Below, one piece after another: positions 42,732-51,982 of a stretch of DNA of 64,000 bases; the first letter of the stretch is position 1; each line of letters opens with the position of its first letter. Made by a program: the position numbers and the translations under genes. A model generated the notes under the pieces. It ran no database searches. It was not told the origin of the DNA and saw only the letters and a program-made list of their open reading frames with translations. Origin of the DNA: Flavobacterium sp. 270 (GTDB lineage: Bacteria; Bacteroidota; Bacteroidia; Flavobacteriales; Flavobacteriaceae); contig NZ_SODM01000001.1 of NCBI RefSeq assembly GCF_004368785.1, forward strand, positions 682,001 through 746,000, read 5' to 3'.

Positions 42732-43619
42732 TTAATCAATTGCTCTTTTTGTAATATCTCCAAAAGCGTCAATTCTTCTATCTCTAAAAAACGGCCAGTT
42801 CTGACGAACGTTTTCCTGAAGGTCTAAATCTACTTCGGCGATTAATATTTCTTCCTGATCGTGAGACGCTTGTGCCAAAATTTCACCTTGAGGTCCTGCA
42901 ATAAATGATGCTCCCCAAAATTGAATTCCATCAGTTCCGTCAATATATTGTTCTAAACCAATTCTGTTTGCTGCTGCAACAAAAACACCGTTTGCAACTG
43001 CATGGCCTTTCATTACGTTCATCCAAGCGCCGTATTGGTTTTCTCCGTATTGTTCTTTTTCTTTAGGATGCCATCCAATTGCTGTTGGATAAAAGAGTAC
43101 TTCTGCACCTTTAAGAGCAGTAATACGAGCTGCTTCCGGATACCATTGATCCCAGCAGATAAGCGTTCCTACTTTACCTTTTTTAGTTTCAATTGCCTGA
43201 AAACCTAAATCTCCCGGCGTAAAATAGAATTTTTCGTAGAAATGTGGATCGTCCGGAATGTGCATTTTACGGTATAAACCAGCTTCTGTTCCGTCAGTAT
43301 CAATAATATAAGCACTATTGTGATAGATTCCAGCCATTCTTTTTTCAAAGAAAGGAACAATAATTACAACTCCTAACTCTTTTGCTAACGCACTAAAAGC
43401 TATAAATGAAGTACTGTATAATGGTTCTGCTAATGCAAAATTATCTACATCTTCGCTTTGGCAGAAATAATGACTGCTGTATAATTCTGGTAATAAGATT
43501 ACTTCAGCTCCTTTATTCGCTGCATCTCTTACCCAACTGATACATTTTTTAAGATTATTTTCGGCTACGTCATTCAGGTTTAACTGAACAACTGCTATTT
43601 TATATTTTCTTTTCGGCAT
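42732..43619 (-). CDS. aguB: N-carbamoylputrescine amidase-type carbon-nitrogen hydrolase
   Basis: The start at 43619 gives MPKRKYKIAVVQLNLNDV and 295 residues; the seven residues upstream are not typical. The nitrilase-superfamily triad is complete: Glu in ILLPELYSSHYF, Lys in GLYRKMHIPDDPHFYEKF, and Cys155 in LICWDQWYPEAAR. The YEKFYFTPGDLGF and GAWMNVMKGHAVANG segments match plant and bacterial N-carbamoylputrescine amidases. The enzyme yields putrescine, CO2 and ammonia. Its expected partner, agmatine deiminase, is at 38409-39449 on the same strand. It has its own terminator. Confidence 0.92.
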   Translation of the reverse strand: MPKRKYKIAVVQLNLNDVAENNLKKCISWVRDAANKGAEVILLPELYSSHYFCQSEDVDNFALAEPLYSTSFIAFSALAKELGVVIIVPFFEKRMAGIYHNSAYIIDTDGTEAGLYRKMHIPDDPHFYEKFYFTPGDLGFQAIETKKGKVGTLICWDQWYPEAARITALKGAEVLFYPTAIGWHPKEKEQYGENQYGAWMNVMKGHAVANGVFVAAANRIGLEQYIDGTDGIQFWGASFIAGPQGEILAQASHDQEEILIAEVDLDLQENVRQNWPFFRDRRIDAFGDITKRAID

Positions 43620-43762
43620 GACATAAAATTTAGAGTGCAAAAATAGTGATTTTTATAGGAATGACAAAGTAGACAAAAGGTTCTTAACAAAACTACAACT
43701 TCCCTCCTAACCCCGATAGAAAATGATCTTTGAAAATATATTTTCTTTCTTTCTAAAAACAA

Positions 43763-43790
43763 AAAACACCAGTCCTTAGATTGGTGTTTT
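43763..43790 (-). terminator. terminator, ACACCAG stem family (1 of 4)
   Basis: AAAACACCA pairs with TGGTGTTTT across the loop GTCCTTAGAT. It follows the 43816-44226 gene on the minus strand. The same stem recurs at 44362, 45683 and 47354. Confidence 0.85.
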
Positions 43791-43815
43791 AATTTGATGA
43801 ATAATAGCAATAGTC

Positions 43816-44226
43816 TTATTCTGAAATAACTACTTTTTGAGTTATAAATTCTGTTTCTGATTTTTTGAATTTAATTTCGAAAGTTCCCTTTACGGCAGAT
43901 TTAAATTTATAAACTGCGATTTTAGCCGTTGGCACTTGCTGTGTGCAAACTTCTGGGTATTTTACTTCGATTTGTAAACCTTTTACACCCCCAATAGTAA
44001 CATCTGTAAATTTACTGAATTCCCCACAAGCCGTTTCTGGCATAAAAGTTACATCGTAACTTAACTCCACATTTACTTTTCCTGTTGCCGGGCCTTTAAC
44101 TTCTGTTGCCAAAGCATTTTTTGTTGTTACAGGAGCTGGTGATTTATCATCGTCATTGCTACATGATGCGAAACCAATTGCTACGAATAATACTACCAAA
44201 ACTGTTTTTAATCTAAAATTTTTCAT
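43816..44226 (-). CDS. small hypothetical lipoprotein
   Basis: The start at 44226 gives MKNFRLKTVLVVLFVAIGFA followed by SCSNDDD, a lipoprotein signal with a Cys after Ser. The mature 110 residues look like an all-beta sandwich with a Cys pair (ETACGEFSKF and PEVCTQQVP) that could form a disulfide. I know no named family for it; the serine- and lysine-rich beta sequence suggests a surface or periplasmic bacterial Ig-like fold. It is monocistronic, flanked on both sides by ACACCAG-type terminators. The three-residue longer start (44235) is also possible. Confidence 0.75.
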   Translation of the reverse strand: MKNFRLKTVLVVLFVAIGFASCSNDDDKSPAPVTTKNALATEVKGPATGKVNVELSYDVTFMPETACGEFSKFTDVTIGGVKGLQIEVKYPEVCTQQVPTAKIAVYKFKSAVKGTFEIKFKKSETEFITQKVVISE

Positions 44227-44361
44227 ACTAAACATTTATATTGTTATTTTATTATGAAGAGTACGATTGATGAATATGGTTGCTTAGCCAAAATGTTAAA
44301 ACTTTTCGAGATAACATTAAACAATTGTATATCAAAATATTATTCTTTTAAAAAAAGCATA

Positions 44362-44387
44362 AAAAAACACCAGCATTAAGCTGGTGT
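44362..44387 (-). terminator. terminator, ACACCAG stem family (2 of 4)
   Basis: ACACCAGC pairs with GCTGGTGT, loop ATTAA, with a run of T on the minus strand. It follows the DUF808 gene. Confidence 0.85.
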
Positions 44388-44414
44388 CCTGATATTTTAT
44401 AAATACGTATTGAT

Positions 44415-45293
44415 TTAATGTGCTTTTTTTCCAAATAGCTTTTTGAACAGATTAACAATTCCTAAAACTATAAAACCTGAAATAAATGCAATTACAAATT
44501 CTTTTATAATTGATGGCACATTTGGAAACAAGTGATGAAAATATTCTATTTTGTGTACAAAAATGCCGCCCGCTACAGATAATAAAGCAATTGTACCAAT
44601 TACGGTTAAGGCTTTGATGATTACAGGAAGCGCTTGTACTAAAATATTTCCTATAGATTTTAAAAGACTTTTTTCTTTTTTACTGTGCTGAATCATTTTA
44701 AATCCAACCTCGTCCATGCGCACGATAAGGGCAACTATTCCGTAAACTCCAATTGTTGCAATTACAGCAATAATAGAAACGGTAATAATCTGAGATAATA
44801 ATGGTTTTCCGAGAACGGTTCCTAAAGCAATAATTACAATTTCTACTGATAAAATAAAATCGGTTACAATAGCCGATTTTACTTTTCCTTTTTCTATTTC
44901 AAGAATTTCTTCTTCGGTAAAAGTTTCATCAGTTATTCCTTCAGATTGTTCATGTTCGTGCGGAACAAAATACTCGTATATCTTTTCGGCAGCTTCGTAA
45001 GCTAAAAATAGCCCTCCAAGCACTAAGATTACATTTATGGCAATCGGGAAAAAAGCACTTAATACAAATGCAATTGGCAGAATGATTATTTTATTCAGTA
45101 AAGATCCTTTACTAATTGCCCATAATACCGGCAATTCTCTTGAAGAAGCAAATCCCGAAGCTTTTTCTGCGTTTACCGCCAAATCATCTCCTAAGATGCC
45201 TGCTGTTTTTTTTGCTGCAATTTTACTCATTACAGCAACATCATCCATAATTGCTGCGATATCATCTAATAGTACAAAAAAACCTGAAGCCAT
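44415..45293 (-). CDS. DUF808 family inner-membrane protein
   Basis: The 292-residue protein starts MASGFFVLLDDIAAIMDDVA, the exact opening of DUF808 (YedI-like) proteins. GDDLAVNAEKASGFASSREL follows. About six hydrophobic helices span the length (residues about 70-90, 95-115, 150-190, 225-245, 260-285). The function of the family is unknown. It has its own terminator and lies 163 bp from the 39-residue ORF on the same strand. The C-terminus is basic (KKLFGKKAH). Confidence in the family is high; there is no evidence about role or substrates. Confidence 0.9.
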   Translation of the reverse strand: MASGFFVLLDDIAAIMDDVAVMSKIAAKKTAGILGDDLAVNAEKASGFASSRELPVLWAISKGSLLNKIIILPIAFVLSAFFPIAINVILVLGGLFLAYEAAEKIYEYFVPHEHEQSEGITDETFTEEEILEIEKGKVKSAIVTDFILSVEIVIIALGTVLGKPLLSQIITVSIIAVIATIGVYGIVALIVRMDEVGFKMIQHSKKEKSLLKSIGNILVQALPVIIKALTVIGTIALLSVAGGIFVHKIEYFHHLFPNVPSIIKEFVIAFISGFIVLGIVNLFKKLFGKKAH

Positions 45294-45455
45294 TTAATTT
45301 AATTTTAAAATTACGCCTAAATATCTGGTAGTAAGCACCAAATTCAGCCTGCGTATTTAGTTATTTATTGGATGCGAAGCTACCACTTTTTACTTAAATT
45401 TATTCTATAATTTCTTATCAAATTAGCGGTTTTTAGTACCAATTTGTATTTTATA

Positions 45456-45575
45456 TTAGTGGCATTGTCCTAATAATACCCAGATAATTATAAAAACGAA
45501 TATTGTACCGAAGCATCCGCCTCCTAATTTTTTTGCACCGTAACCTGCTATTAATCCTCTAAAGATATTGTTCAT
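45456..45575 (-). CDS. 39-residue small membrane protein
   Basis: The ORF starts with ATG at 45575 (MNNIFRGLIAGYGAKKLGGG) and ends WVLLGQCH. It has a positively charged N-terminal half with Gly repeats and a single membrane helix (TIFVFIIIWVLLG), plus Cys residues at 21 and 38. It looks like a real small membrane protein rather than noise because of composition and the clean hydrophobic segment. The surrounding DNA (45294-45455 and 45576-45682) holds nothing else that I can name. Role unknown. Confidence 0.6.
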   Translation of the reverse strand: MNNIFRGLIAGYGAKKLGGGCFGTIFVFIIIWVLLGQCH

Positions 45576-45682
45576 GATTTTATGTTTTTATGTTAAAGTA
45601 AATTTCAGAATTTAATTAAGATTCTCATTTATATTACTTTAAAAAAAAGTTTCATGATTTAAAGATTATGATTTTAAAAACA

Positions 45683-45710
45683 AAAAAAACACCAGCCTAA
45701 AGACTGGTGT
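45683..45710 (-). terminator. terminator, ACACCAG stem family (3 of 4)
   Basis: ACACCAG pairs with CTGGTGT, loop CCTAAAGA, T run on the minus strand. It follows the 45736-46770 gene. Confidence 0.85.
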
Positions 45711-45735
45711 TTAATACTATTAAAACAAGATTTAA

Positions 45736-46770
45736 TTAATCCGTAGTAACAATATCACCTCTATTTACTAAAAATGCTTTATCAGTAATTCCTTGTCCTG
45801 TTGGCGGAGCTGGAGGCGTTTGTTTGTCTATGTCGATATAATTTCCTTTGGAAGTTAAATTTTTTAATCTGCTTAAGATCAAATTAATTTGAGAACTTGG
45901 AAGAGCATTATATCTAAAATTAAAACCTTGGTTATTATCAACCGAAGTTAATAAAGGGATATCAATAGAAGTAAGAACAGGATTATTAGAAAAATGAAGT
46001 TCTATGGTTTTGGTTAGTAAAGGAAAAGAAATAGATGTTAAAGAAGAATTTTTTGAAATATTTGTCTCATCTCCATGTATGGTTTTTAAAACAGGAAATA
46101 TAATTGATACTAATTTATCATTATTAGCTATATTTAAATCATCATAAATTTCACTTAAACTACTAAAGTTTACAGTAGTTAATTTTGAATTATCACTTAT
46201 ATTCAGATTTATTATTTTTTTTATAGTACTTAAATCTACAGTTGTCAAATTTACAGTGCTCATAATATAAATATTCTCTGTATAAGGACCATATTCAGCT
46301 GCTATTTGTGCTGTTGCCTGCGCATCTGTAATATCACCCGTTAATATTATACTTGTTTTTCCTTTGTTTGAACTACTTCCTGCGTATAGAGCATAAGGCA
46401 CACTTAAAAGCTGGCTTGTCCCGCTGATACTGTAATTACTTCCGCCTGTTGGGTCAATTTCGGTTTTAATAAAATGTGATCCAGCGCCCCAATTTATGCC
46501 GGCAAAAGTTCCGGTAGAAGGAGTTCCGCTACCAATTTCTATTGTAGCTAATCCGTTATTGTTTGTTGTTGTATTTTGTGATTCTACATAAACGGCTGTG
46601 CCAGTTGCAGAACCTAAAAGAATACTAATTTTTATATTTACTAAAGTACCTGCAACCAATGTTCCGTCTGCTTTACGAATAACAGATTGGTAATTCATTT
46701 TCTGCGGTGCTTGTGCAAATAAAATGGTAAAAGAACTTAATAATAGTAATGCTAAAGTAATTTTTTTCAT
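45736..46770 (-). CDS. exported LRR-like protein with fibre-type N-terminal domain
   Basis: The 344-residue protein has a signal peptide (LALLLLSSFTILFAQ), then a domain that opens many Bacteroidota secreted fibre-like proteins (QKMNYQSVIRKADGTLVAG, and VPYALYAGSS near residue 130). Residues about 140-300 form irregular leucine-rich repeats with Asn ladders (LNISDNSKLTTVNFSSLSEI, LNIANNDKLVSIIFPVLKTI), as in receptor L-domain or BspA-like proteins. It has no C-terminal sorting tail of its own. It starts 20 nt after the T9SS-tail gene, so the two form an operon. Surface adhesion is plausible but not shown. Confidence 0.82.
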   Translation of the reverse strand: MKKITLALLLLSSFTILFAQAPQKMNYQSVIRKADGTLVAGTLVNIKISILLGSATGTAVYVESQNTTTNNNGLATIEIGSGTPSTGTFAGINWGAGSHFIKTEIDPTGGSNYSISGTSQLLSVPYALYAGSSSNKGKTSIILTGDITDAQATAQIAAEYGPYTENIYIMSTVNLTTVDLSTIKKIINLNISDNSKLTTVNFSSLSEIYDDLNIANNDKLVSIIFPVLKTIHGDETNISKNSSLTSISFPLLTKTIELHFSNNPVLTSIDIPLLTSVDNNQGFNFRYNALPSSQINLILSRLKNLTSKGNYIDIDKQTPPAPPTGQGITDKAFLVNRGDIVTTD

Positions 46771-46790
46771 GTATTTCTGCTGTTAGAATA

Positions 46791-47282
46791 TTATTTTTTA
46801 ATGATTTTAAAAGTCTTGATTGTTTTGTTGCCGTTTGTTACTGCCAGAAAATAAATTCCTTGATTTAATTCCTGCATCGATACGCTTGTTTCTGTGGCAG
46901 TAATTTTTAAATTCTTTGAAACTAATTTTCCGCTGCTGTCAAATAAACTACAAGATAAATTATCCGATTTATTATCTGAAACAACCAAATTAAGTACATC
47001 AACCGTAGGATTTGGATAAGCATTCATTACGAGATTAATCTCCGTAAATTCGTCCTTTCCTAAAGCAGCTATTTCATAGGCTTGCTGCACTCCTTGTGTA
47101 ACATATCCATTAGAGCCAGGCAGGCTTGTATAGGATATCTGGCCAATCGAATAACTCGCTTTTCCTCCGGCTCCTGCAGCGTCTCCACCTGTAACTACAA
47201 TGCTTTCCTGTGAATAACTGTTGGTGATAAATGAAATACTAATTGCAAATAAAATCAAAAATGTTTGTTTGTTTCCTTTCAT
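46791..47282 (-). CDS. short T9SS-sorted secreted protein
   Basis: The 163-residue protein has a signal peptide (LILFAISISFITNSYSQ), a short repeat-like body (SIVVTGGDAAGAGGKASYSI, GYVTQGVQQAYEI) and a C-terminal type A sorting domain of about 75 residues (MNAYPNPTVDVLNLVV, GIYFLAVTNGNKTIKTFKII). The sorting tail predicts export through the type IX system and attachment at the surface. The body between signal and tail is only about 60 residues, so it may be an adaptor rather than an enzyme. It precedes the LRR-like gene. A TATATTTG -7 box is at 47305-47312 on the minus strand. Confidence 0.85.
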   Translation of the reverse strand: MKGNKQTFLILFAISISFITNSYSQESIVVTGGDAAGAGGKASYSIGQISYTSLPGSNGYVTQGVQQAYEIAALGKDEFTEINLVMNAYPNPTVDVLNLVVSDNKSDNLSCSLFDSSGKLVSKNLKITATETSVSMQELNQGIYFLAVTNGNKTIKTFKIIKK

Positions 47283-47353
47283 ATAAATGATTTAAATATT
47301 TACTCAAATATATAGTAATTCTTATTAAATATCATTTTAAAAATAGACTAAAA

Positions 47354-47384
47354 ACAAAAAAACACCAGCCTTTCGACTGATGTT
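47354..47384 (-). terminator. terminator, ACACCAG stem family (4 of 4)
   Basis: AACACCAG pairs with CTGATGTT (one wobble), loop CCTTTCGA. It follows clpB and repeats the stem of the three terminators to the left. Confidence 0.82.
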
Positions 47385-47418
47385 TTCTTCAATTAATAAT
47401 TAACTAAACAAACAATTA

Positions 47419-50019
47419 TTAATCTTTATGCGCTTGATTTCTAAATACTAAATTTCCGTCGAAAGCATCAATCAGAATAATGCTGTCGGTTGTAATATTA
47501 TTAGCCAAAATTTCTTTCGACAACTGATTGAGCACTTCTCTCTGAATAACGCGTTTTACTGGTCTCGCACCAAATTGACTGTCATATCCTTTTTCAGACA
47601 AGTACTGAATCGCTTCGGGAGTTGCATCCATTGTAATACCTTGTAAAGCCAGCATTTTGCTAACGCTCTTAAGTTGCAGGCTCACAATTCTCGAAATATT
47701 ATCAACTGTTAATGGCGTAAACAATACAATCTCATCAATACGGTTGATAAACTCCGGACGAACCGTTTGTTTCAATAATCCTAAAACTTCCACTTTTGCA
47801 GCTTCTGTTGCAGCTTCAATACTTCCTTTAAGGTTATCAAATTTATCTTGTATAATCTGACTTCCCATGTTTGAAGTCATAATGATAATGGTGTTTTTAA
47901 AATCAGCCAGACGACCTTTATTATCAGTCAACCTTCCTTCATCCAAAACCTGCAATAAAATATTAAAAGTGTCCGGATGCGCTTTTTCGATCTCGTCTAA
48001 CAAAATCACAGAATACGGTTTTCTACGAACAGCTTCCGTCAATTGTCCGCCTTCATCATAACCTACATATCCCGGAGGCGCACCAACTAAACGGCTCACA
48101 CTGTGACGTTCTTGGTATTCGCTCATATCGATACGTGTCATGGCATTTTCATCATCAAAAAGATATTCTGCCAAAGCTTTTGCAAGTTCCGTTTTACCAA
48201 CTCCAGTAGTTCCTAAGAATAAGAAAGTTCCAACAGGTTTTTTCATATCCTGAAGTCCGGCACGGCTTCTTCTTACCGCATCACTAACCGCTTCGATCGC
48301 TTCTTCCTGACCAACCACACGTTTGTGCAATTCGTCTTCCAGATGCAACAATTTTTCTCTTTCGGTCTGAAGCATTTTCATTACCGGAATTCCTGTCCAT
48401 TTTGCTACAACTTCAGCAATGTCTTCTCTGGTTACTTCTTCTTTAATCAAAGAATTACCTTGTTGAAATTCTTGCAGTTGTTTTACTAAAACATCAAGAC
48501 GTTCCTGTGCTTCTTTGATTTTTCCATAACGAATTTCGGCTACTTTTCCGTAATCGCCTTCACGTTCTGCGCGTTCTGCTTCGTGTTTAAAATCTTCAAT
48601 TTCTAATTTTACAGCCTGAACTCCATCTACAACATCTTTCTCCGATTTCCATTTTGCGTAAATTTCATTTCGTTCTTCTTTTAGGTTGGCCAAATCCATA
48701 CCTAAAATTTTAAGTTTACTTTCTTCTTTTTCGCGTTTAATGGCTTCAATTTCAATTTCCAGCTGCATGATTTTTCGATCCAAAACATCCAGTTCTTCTG
48801 GTTTCGAATTGATTTCCATTCGCAGTTTAGAAGCCGCTTCGTCCATCAAATCGATTGCTTTATCCGGTAAGAAACGATTTGTAATATATCTCTGCGAAAG
48901 TTCTACCGCTGCAATAATGGCTTCATCTTTAATTTGAACTTTATGATGAGTTTCGTATTTTTCTTTGATACCACGTAAAATCGAAATCGCACTTTCTGTA
49001 TCTGGTTCATCAATTAAAACCTTTTGAAAACGACGTTCTAAAGCTTTATCTTTTTCAAAATATTTTTGATATTCATCTAAAGTCGTTGCTCCAATGGCTC
49101 TTAATTCTCCACGCGCCAAAGCTGGTTTTAAGATGTTAGCCGCATCCATAGCGCCTTCACCTCCACCCGCGCCCACAAGCGTGTGAATCTCATCAATAAA
49201 CAAAACGATATCACCTTCGGCGGCTGTAACTTCTTTTACAACCGATTTTAAACGTTCCTCAAATTCTCCTTTAAATTTTGCACCCGCAATAAGTGCTCCC
49301 ATATCAAGTGAGAAAACAATTTTATCTTTTAAGTTTTCTGGAACGTCTCCATCAACAATTCTGTGTGCTAAACCTTCTGCAATTGCAGTTTTACCAACTC
49401 CAGGCTCACCGACCAGCATTGGGTTATTTTTTGTTCTACGAGTAAGAATCTGCAATACACGGCGAATTTCTTCGTCACGACCAATAACAGGATCTAGTTT
49501 TCCGGTTCTCGCTAATTCGTTTAGGTTTTTAGCGTATTTATTTAATGAATTATAAGTTTCTTCGGCAGAAGCAGAAGTCACTCTTTCGCCTTTACGCAAT
49601 TCTTCTATTGCAGCTTTAAGACCTTTTCCAGTTACACCCTGATCTTTTAAAATCTGCGAAACTTTACTTTTTGAATCGTAAATTGCTAATATTAAATGTT
49701 CGATAGAAACGTATTCATCGTTCATTTTTTGTGCAATAATCTCAGCTTCATTCAATGCTTTGTTAGCGTCTCTGGAAAGCAAAATATCTCCTCCTGAAAC
49801 TTTTGGAAAACTCTGAATTGTGCTGTCTAAAATTTGCAAAAACAAAGGCACATTTACATTTAGTTTTTTCAAAATAAAAGGCGCTACATTTTCGTCAACT
49901 TCAAAAATTGCTTTAAAAATGTGTTCGTTTTCTATTTGTTGTTGTCCGTTGCGCTGCGCCAATTGCTGTGAGAGCTGTATGGCTTCCTGCGACTTAATTG
50001 TAAATTTATTTATGTTCAT
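47419..50019 (-). CDS. clpB: ATP-dependent disaggregase ClpB
   Basis: The 866-residue protein is a full-length class I Hsp100. The N domain (about 1-145) precedes AAA-1 with Walker A GEPGVGKT (204-211) and Walker [10 protein letters not shown]. The coiled-coil middle domain (about 400-525) follows, then AAA-2 with Walker [10 protein letters not shown] and [13 protein letters not shown]. The middle domain distinguishes ClpB from ClpA/ClpC. Together with DnaK it dissolves aggregated proteins after heat stress. I see no CIRCE-like inverted repeat before it. It is monocistronic, ending at the terminator 47354-47384. It is divergent from ytxJ. Confidence 0.96.
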   Translation of the reverse strand: MNINKFTIKSQEAIQLSQQLAQRNGQQQIENEHIFKAIFEVDENVAPFILKKLNVNVPLFLQILDSTIQSFPKVSGGDILLSRDANKALNEAEIIAQKMNDEYVSIEHLILAIYDSKSKVSQILKDQGVTGKGLKAAIEELRKGERVTSASAEETYNSLNKYAKNLNELARTGKLDPVIGRDEEIRRVLQILTRRTKNNPMLVGEPGVGKTAIAEGLAHRIVDGDVPENLKDKIVFSLDMGALIAGAKFKGEFEERLKSVVKEVTAAEGDIVLFIDEIHTLVGAGGGEGAMDAANILKPALARGELRAIGATTLDEYQKYFEKDKALERRFQKVLIDEPDTESAISILRGIKEKYETHHKVQIKDEAIIAAVELSQRYITNRFLPDKAIDLMDEAASKLRMEINSKPEELDVLDRKIMQLEIEIEAIKREKEESKLKILGMDLANLKEERNEIYAKWKSEKDVVDGVQAVKLEIEDFKHEAERAEREGDYGKVAEIRYGKIKEAQERLDVLVKQLQEFQQGNSLIKEEVTREDIAEVVAKWTGIPVMKMLQTEREKLLHLEDELHKRVVGQEEAIEAVSDAVRRSRAGLQDMKKPVGTFLFLGTTGVGKTELAKALAEYLFDDENAMTRIDMSEYQERHSVSRLVGAPPGYVGYDEGGQLTEAVRRKPYSVILLDEIEKAHPDTFNILLQVLDEGRLTDNKGRLADFKNTIIIMTSNMGSQIIQDKFDNLKGSIEAATEAAKVEVLGLLKQTVRPEFINRIDEIVLFTPLTVDNISRIVSLQLKSVSKMLALQGITMDATPEAIQYLSEKGYDSQFGARPVKRVIQREVLNQLSKEILANNITTDSIILIDAFDGNLVFRNQAHKD

Positions 50020-50228
50020 ATTTTTATTTGATTTGAGATTGATTTCTATTTTCTTTTTTAGTCGATATCATTAAAATTAGATTTTATTGCATCAAATTTT
50101 AACTTTAAATGATTTAACTTTGTTGCAATATTCAAATTACATTCCATATTAAAATTACGGACAAAATGACACTTAAAACAGCTTTTTAACTGGTTTTTAA
50201 CGTCAAAAAGTCATAAAACAAGACAAAT

Positions 50229-50618
50229 ATGAGCTTTTTTAATTCAATCTTCGGAAATTCAGAAAATACAGAGTCTCCTAAAAGCAATATAAACTGGACA
50301 GAATTAACAGATATCGTTCAATTAATGGAAATTGATGCTATTTCTAATGAAAAGCCAGTTGCCATTTTTAAACACAGCACAAGATGCAGCATCAGCCGTA
50401 TGGCTTTGAAACAATTTGAACGTGAATATGATTTAAATGAAGTTGTTGATGCTTACTTTTTAGATCTTATTGCACATCGCGACATTTCAAACGAAATTGC
50501 CAGAAAATATAATGTGTACCATGAGTCACCTCAATTGATTTTGATCAAAAACGGAAAAGCGGTTTACGATGTTTCTCACAGCGATATTGATGCAGAAGCG
50601 TTGAAAAGCAAAGTTTAA
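50229..50618 (+). CDS. ytxJ: bacillithiol-system monothiol thioredoxin-like protein YtxJ
   Basis: The 129-residue protein has a thioredoxin fold with a single active-site Cys in IFKHSTRCSISRMAL (about 48-62) and the cis-Pro segment YHESPQLILIKNG. These match YtxJ (DUF2847), a monothiol bacilliredoxin-type protein linked to bacillithiol. Bacillithiol or a similar low-molecular thiol occurs in many Bacteroidota. The start MSFFNSIFGNSENTES is normal. A TAACTTTG -7 box lies at 50115-50122, with no well-placed -33 box. It is divergent from clpB, which fits a shared stress response. Confidence 0.88.
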   Translation: MSFFNSIFGNSENTESPKSNINWTELTDIVQLMEIDAISNEKPVAIFKHSTRCSISRMALKQFEREYDLNEVVDAYFLDLIAHRDISNEIARKYNVYHESPQLILIKNGKAVYDVSHSDIDAEALKSKV

Positions 50619-50620
50619 TT

Positions 50621-50806
50621 TTTAAGTTATGAGTTATTAGTTAAGTGACTAGTAATATAAACTAAACAAAAACAACAAACCCCGAATTATATAATTCGGG
50701 GTTTGTTGTTTTTATATCAATGTTATAAAATATTTTATATCAAATACAGGAATTTCACACTTATAACTTATGACCCGTAACCCTTGACTCTTAACTCAAT
50801 AACTAA
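50621..50806. repeat. TAAGTTATGAGTTA words flanking the ytxJ terminator
   Basis: TTTAAGTTATGAGTTATTAG (50631 on) and the right side (50758 on, TTATAACTTATGACCC, ACTCAATAACTAATTAAAAA) are partial complements around the 50671-50714 hairpin. The right side runs to the stop codon of the 50807 gene. Confidence 0.7.
50671..50714. terminator. terminator with loopless palindrome after ytxJ
   Basis: AACAACAAACCCCGAATTAT is followed immediately by its exact complement (50691-50710), giving a 40-nt perfect palindrome with T residues after it on the plus strand. It probably serves as a terminator for ytxJ and could act in both directions. Confidence 0.82.
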
Positions 50807-51982
50807 TTAAAAACTTCCGCCAGAGCCTCCGCCACTAAAGCCTCCATCTCCAAATTTCATTGGCGAATCTGGAATTTTTGCTTCTGGTTTCATTCCAAAA
50901 GTTGAAGCTATAACCAGTGCTTCTGCGTTTAAAAGTGAATCAGAATTATTAATTCGATCTGGTTTAAAGGTGATTCCACTCTCGTTATTTTTTAATCTTT
51001 TTATTGAAAAATAAGCAATGGCAAACAAAACCAATCCGCCTAGAGTTAATGCTGCTTCTGCAGGTAAAACGTGAAAGTAATTTCTAAAAGTAAAGATTGA
51101 AAATCCAAGTGATAAAATCACGATCCAAAGTAACACTTTGTCTTTGTTTTTTAAGGCAAAATACAAATACACCATTGGAACAATAAAGGTAAAACACCAA
51201 AAGAACCATGCAAACGGAATTTCCGGACTTACTTCGCTATAATCTTCTGAAAGAGTTGCAGAAAGTTCTCTTACTATAAAATAATTTCCTGATAAATAAA
51301 AGAGTATTAATGCAGCGTTTTTTATCAAATATATGCCATCATAATAGTAAGTTTCTTTTAGCCCGTTGATTAGATTTCTGCAAACATAGTAAGTCAGCAT
51401 GCTGTAAAGCATCATAAAGAATGGAAGAATCGCTTGCCCAAATTCTAAAAATTTGAATATTATATATCCTAAAGAAGCAGTCAAAGCCAAATAAAAAACC
51501 AATAACGACAGCAAATGTACATAACGCAGATACATAATAAGCGAAACGATTGCTATTGTAATGGAAAAAGCTAAAAAATTATTCCCTTCTGTAGAAATTC
51601 CTATTGCAAAACCAGCATGTAATATTGTACCTAAAATAAATGCGTCGTCTAAGCCGTGTCTAAAATAATGGTTTTGTGCTAAGAATTCTGAACCTGCAAA
51701 TCCAACTATTGCAAAAAGATAGCAGCATACATACAAGAAATCATCATTGTTTGAAGCAGTAAATCCTAATAAGGAAATAGCACCGCTTATAGACGAATAC
51801 AGTAATGAGCCTAATAGAAAGAAACCTATGCGTACCAAGATATTACGATGAATCTTAAAGGAAGGCAATTCTTTTTTTATCAAATTAAATTGTTCCTTAT
51901 TTATAAAACCTCCATTTTGTAATGATTCTGCTTCTTCTAGCAAAGCCAAATTATGCAGCAAACTTTTATCATGCACTATCAT
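50807..51982 (-). CDS. multi-pass membrane protein with Gly/Ser-rich tail
   Basis: The 391-residue protein has about ten membrane helices from residue 50 to 330, after a soluble N-terminal start (MIVHDKSLLHNLALLEEAES). The opening helix resembles the recruiting helix of DUF2157 proteins (LQNGGFINKEQFNLIKKEL). The last residues (KFGDGGFSGGGSGGSF) resemble the tails of TPM-domain and DUF2207 membrane proteins. The function is unknown. Its start overlaps the 3' end of the neighbouring DUF2157-like gene by 4 nt, so the two are translationally coupled and probably form a complex. Confidence 0.8.
   Translation of the reverse strand: MIVHDKSLLHNLALLEEAESLQNGGFINKEQFNLIKKELPSFKIHRNILVRIGFFLLGSLLYSSISGAISLLGFTASNNDDFLYVCCYLFAIVGFAGSEFLAQNHYFRHGLDDAFILGTILHAGFAIGISTEGNNFLAFSITIAIVSLIMYLRYVHLLSLLVFYLALTASLGYIIFKFLEFGQAILPFFMMLYSMLTYYVCRNLINGLKETYYYDGIYLIKNAALILFYLSGNYFIVRELSATLSEDYSEVSPEIPFAWFFWCFTFIVPMVYLYFALKNKDKVLLWIVILSLGFSIFTFRNYFHVLPAEAALTLGGLVLFAIAYFSIKRLKNNESGITFKPDRINNSDSLLNAEALVIASTFGMKPEAKIPDSPMKFGDGGFSGGGSGGSF

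Noticed and set aside
50020..50228. CIRCE or heat-shock operator before clpB
   Set aside because: I found no inverted TTAGCACTC-type repeat; only AT-rich sequence and a -7-like box on the plus strand.
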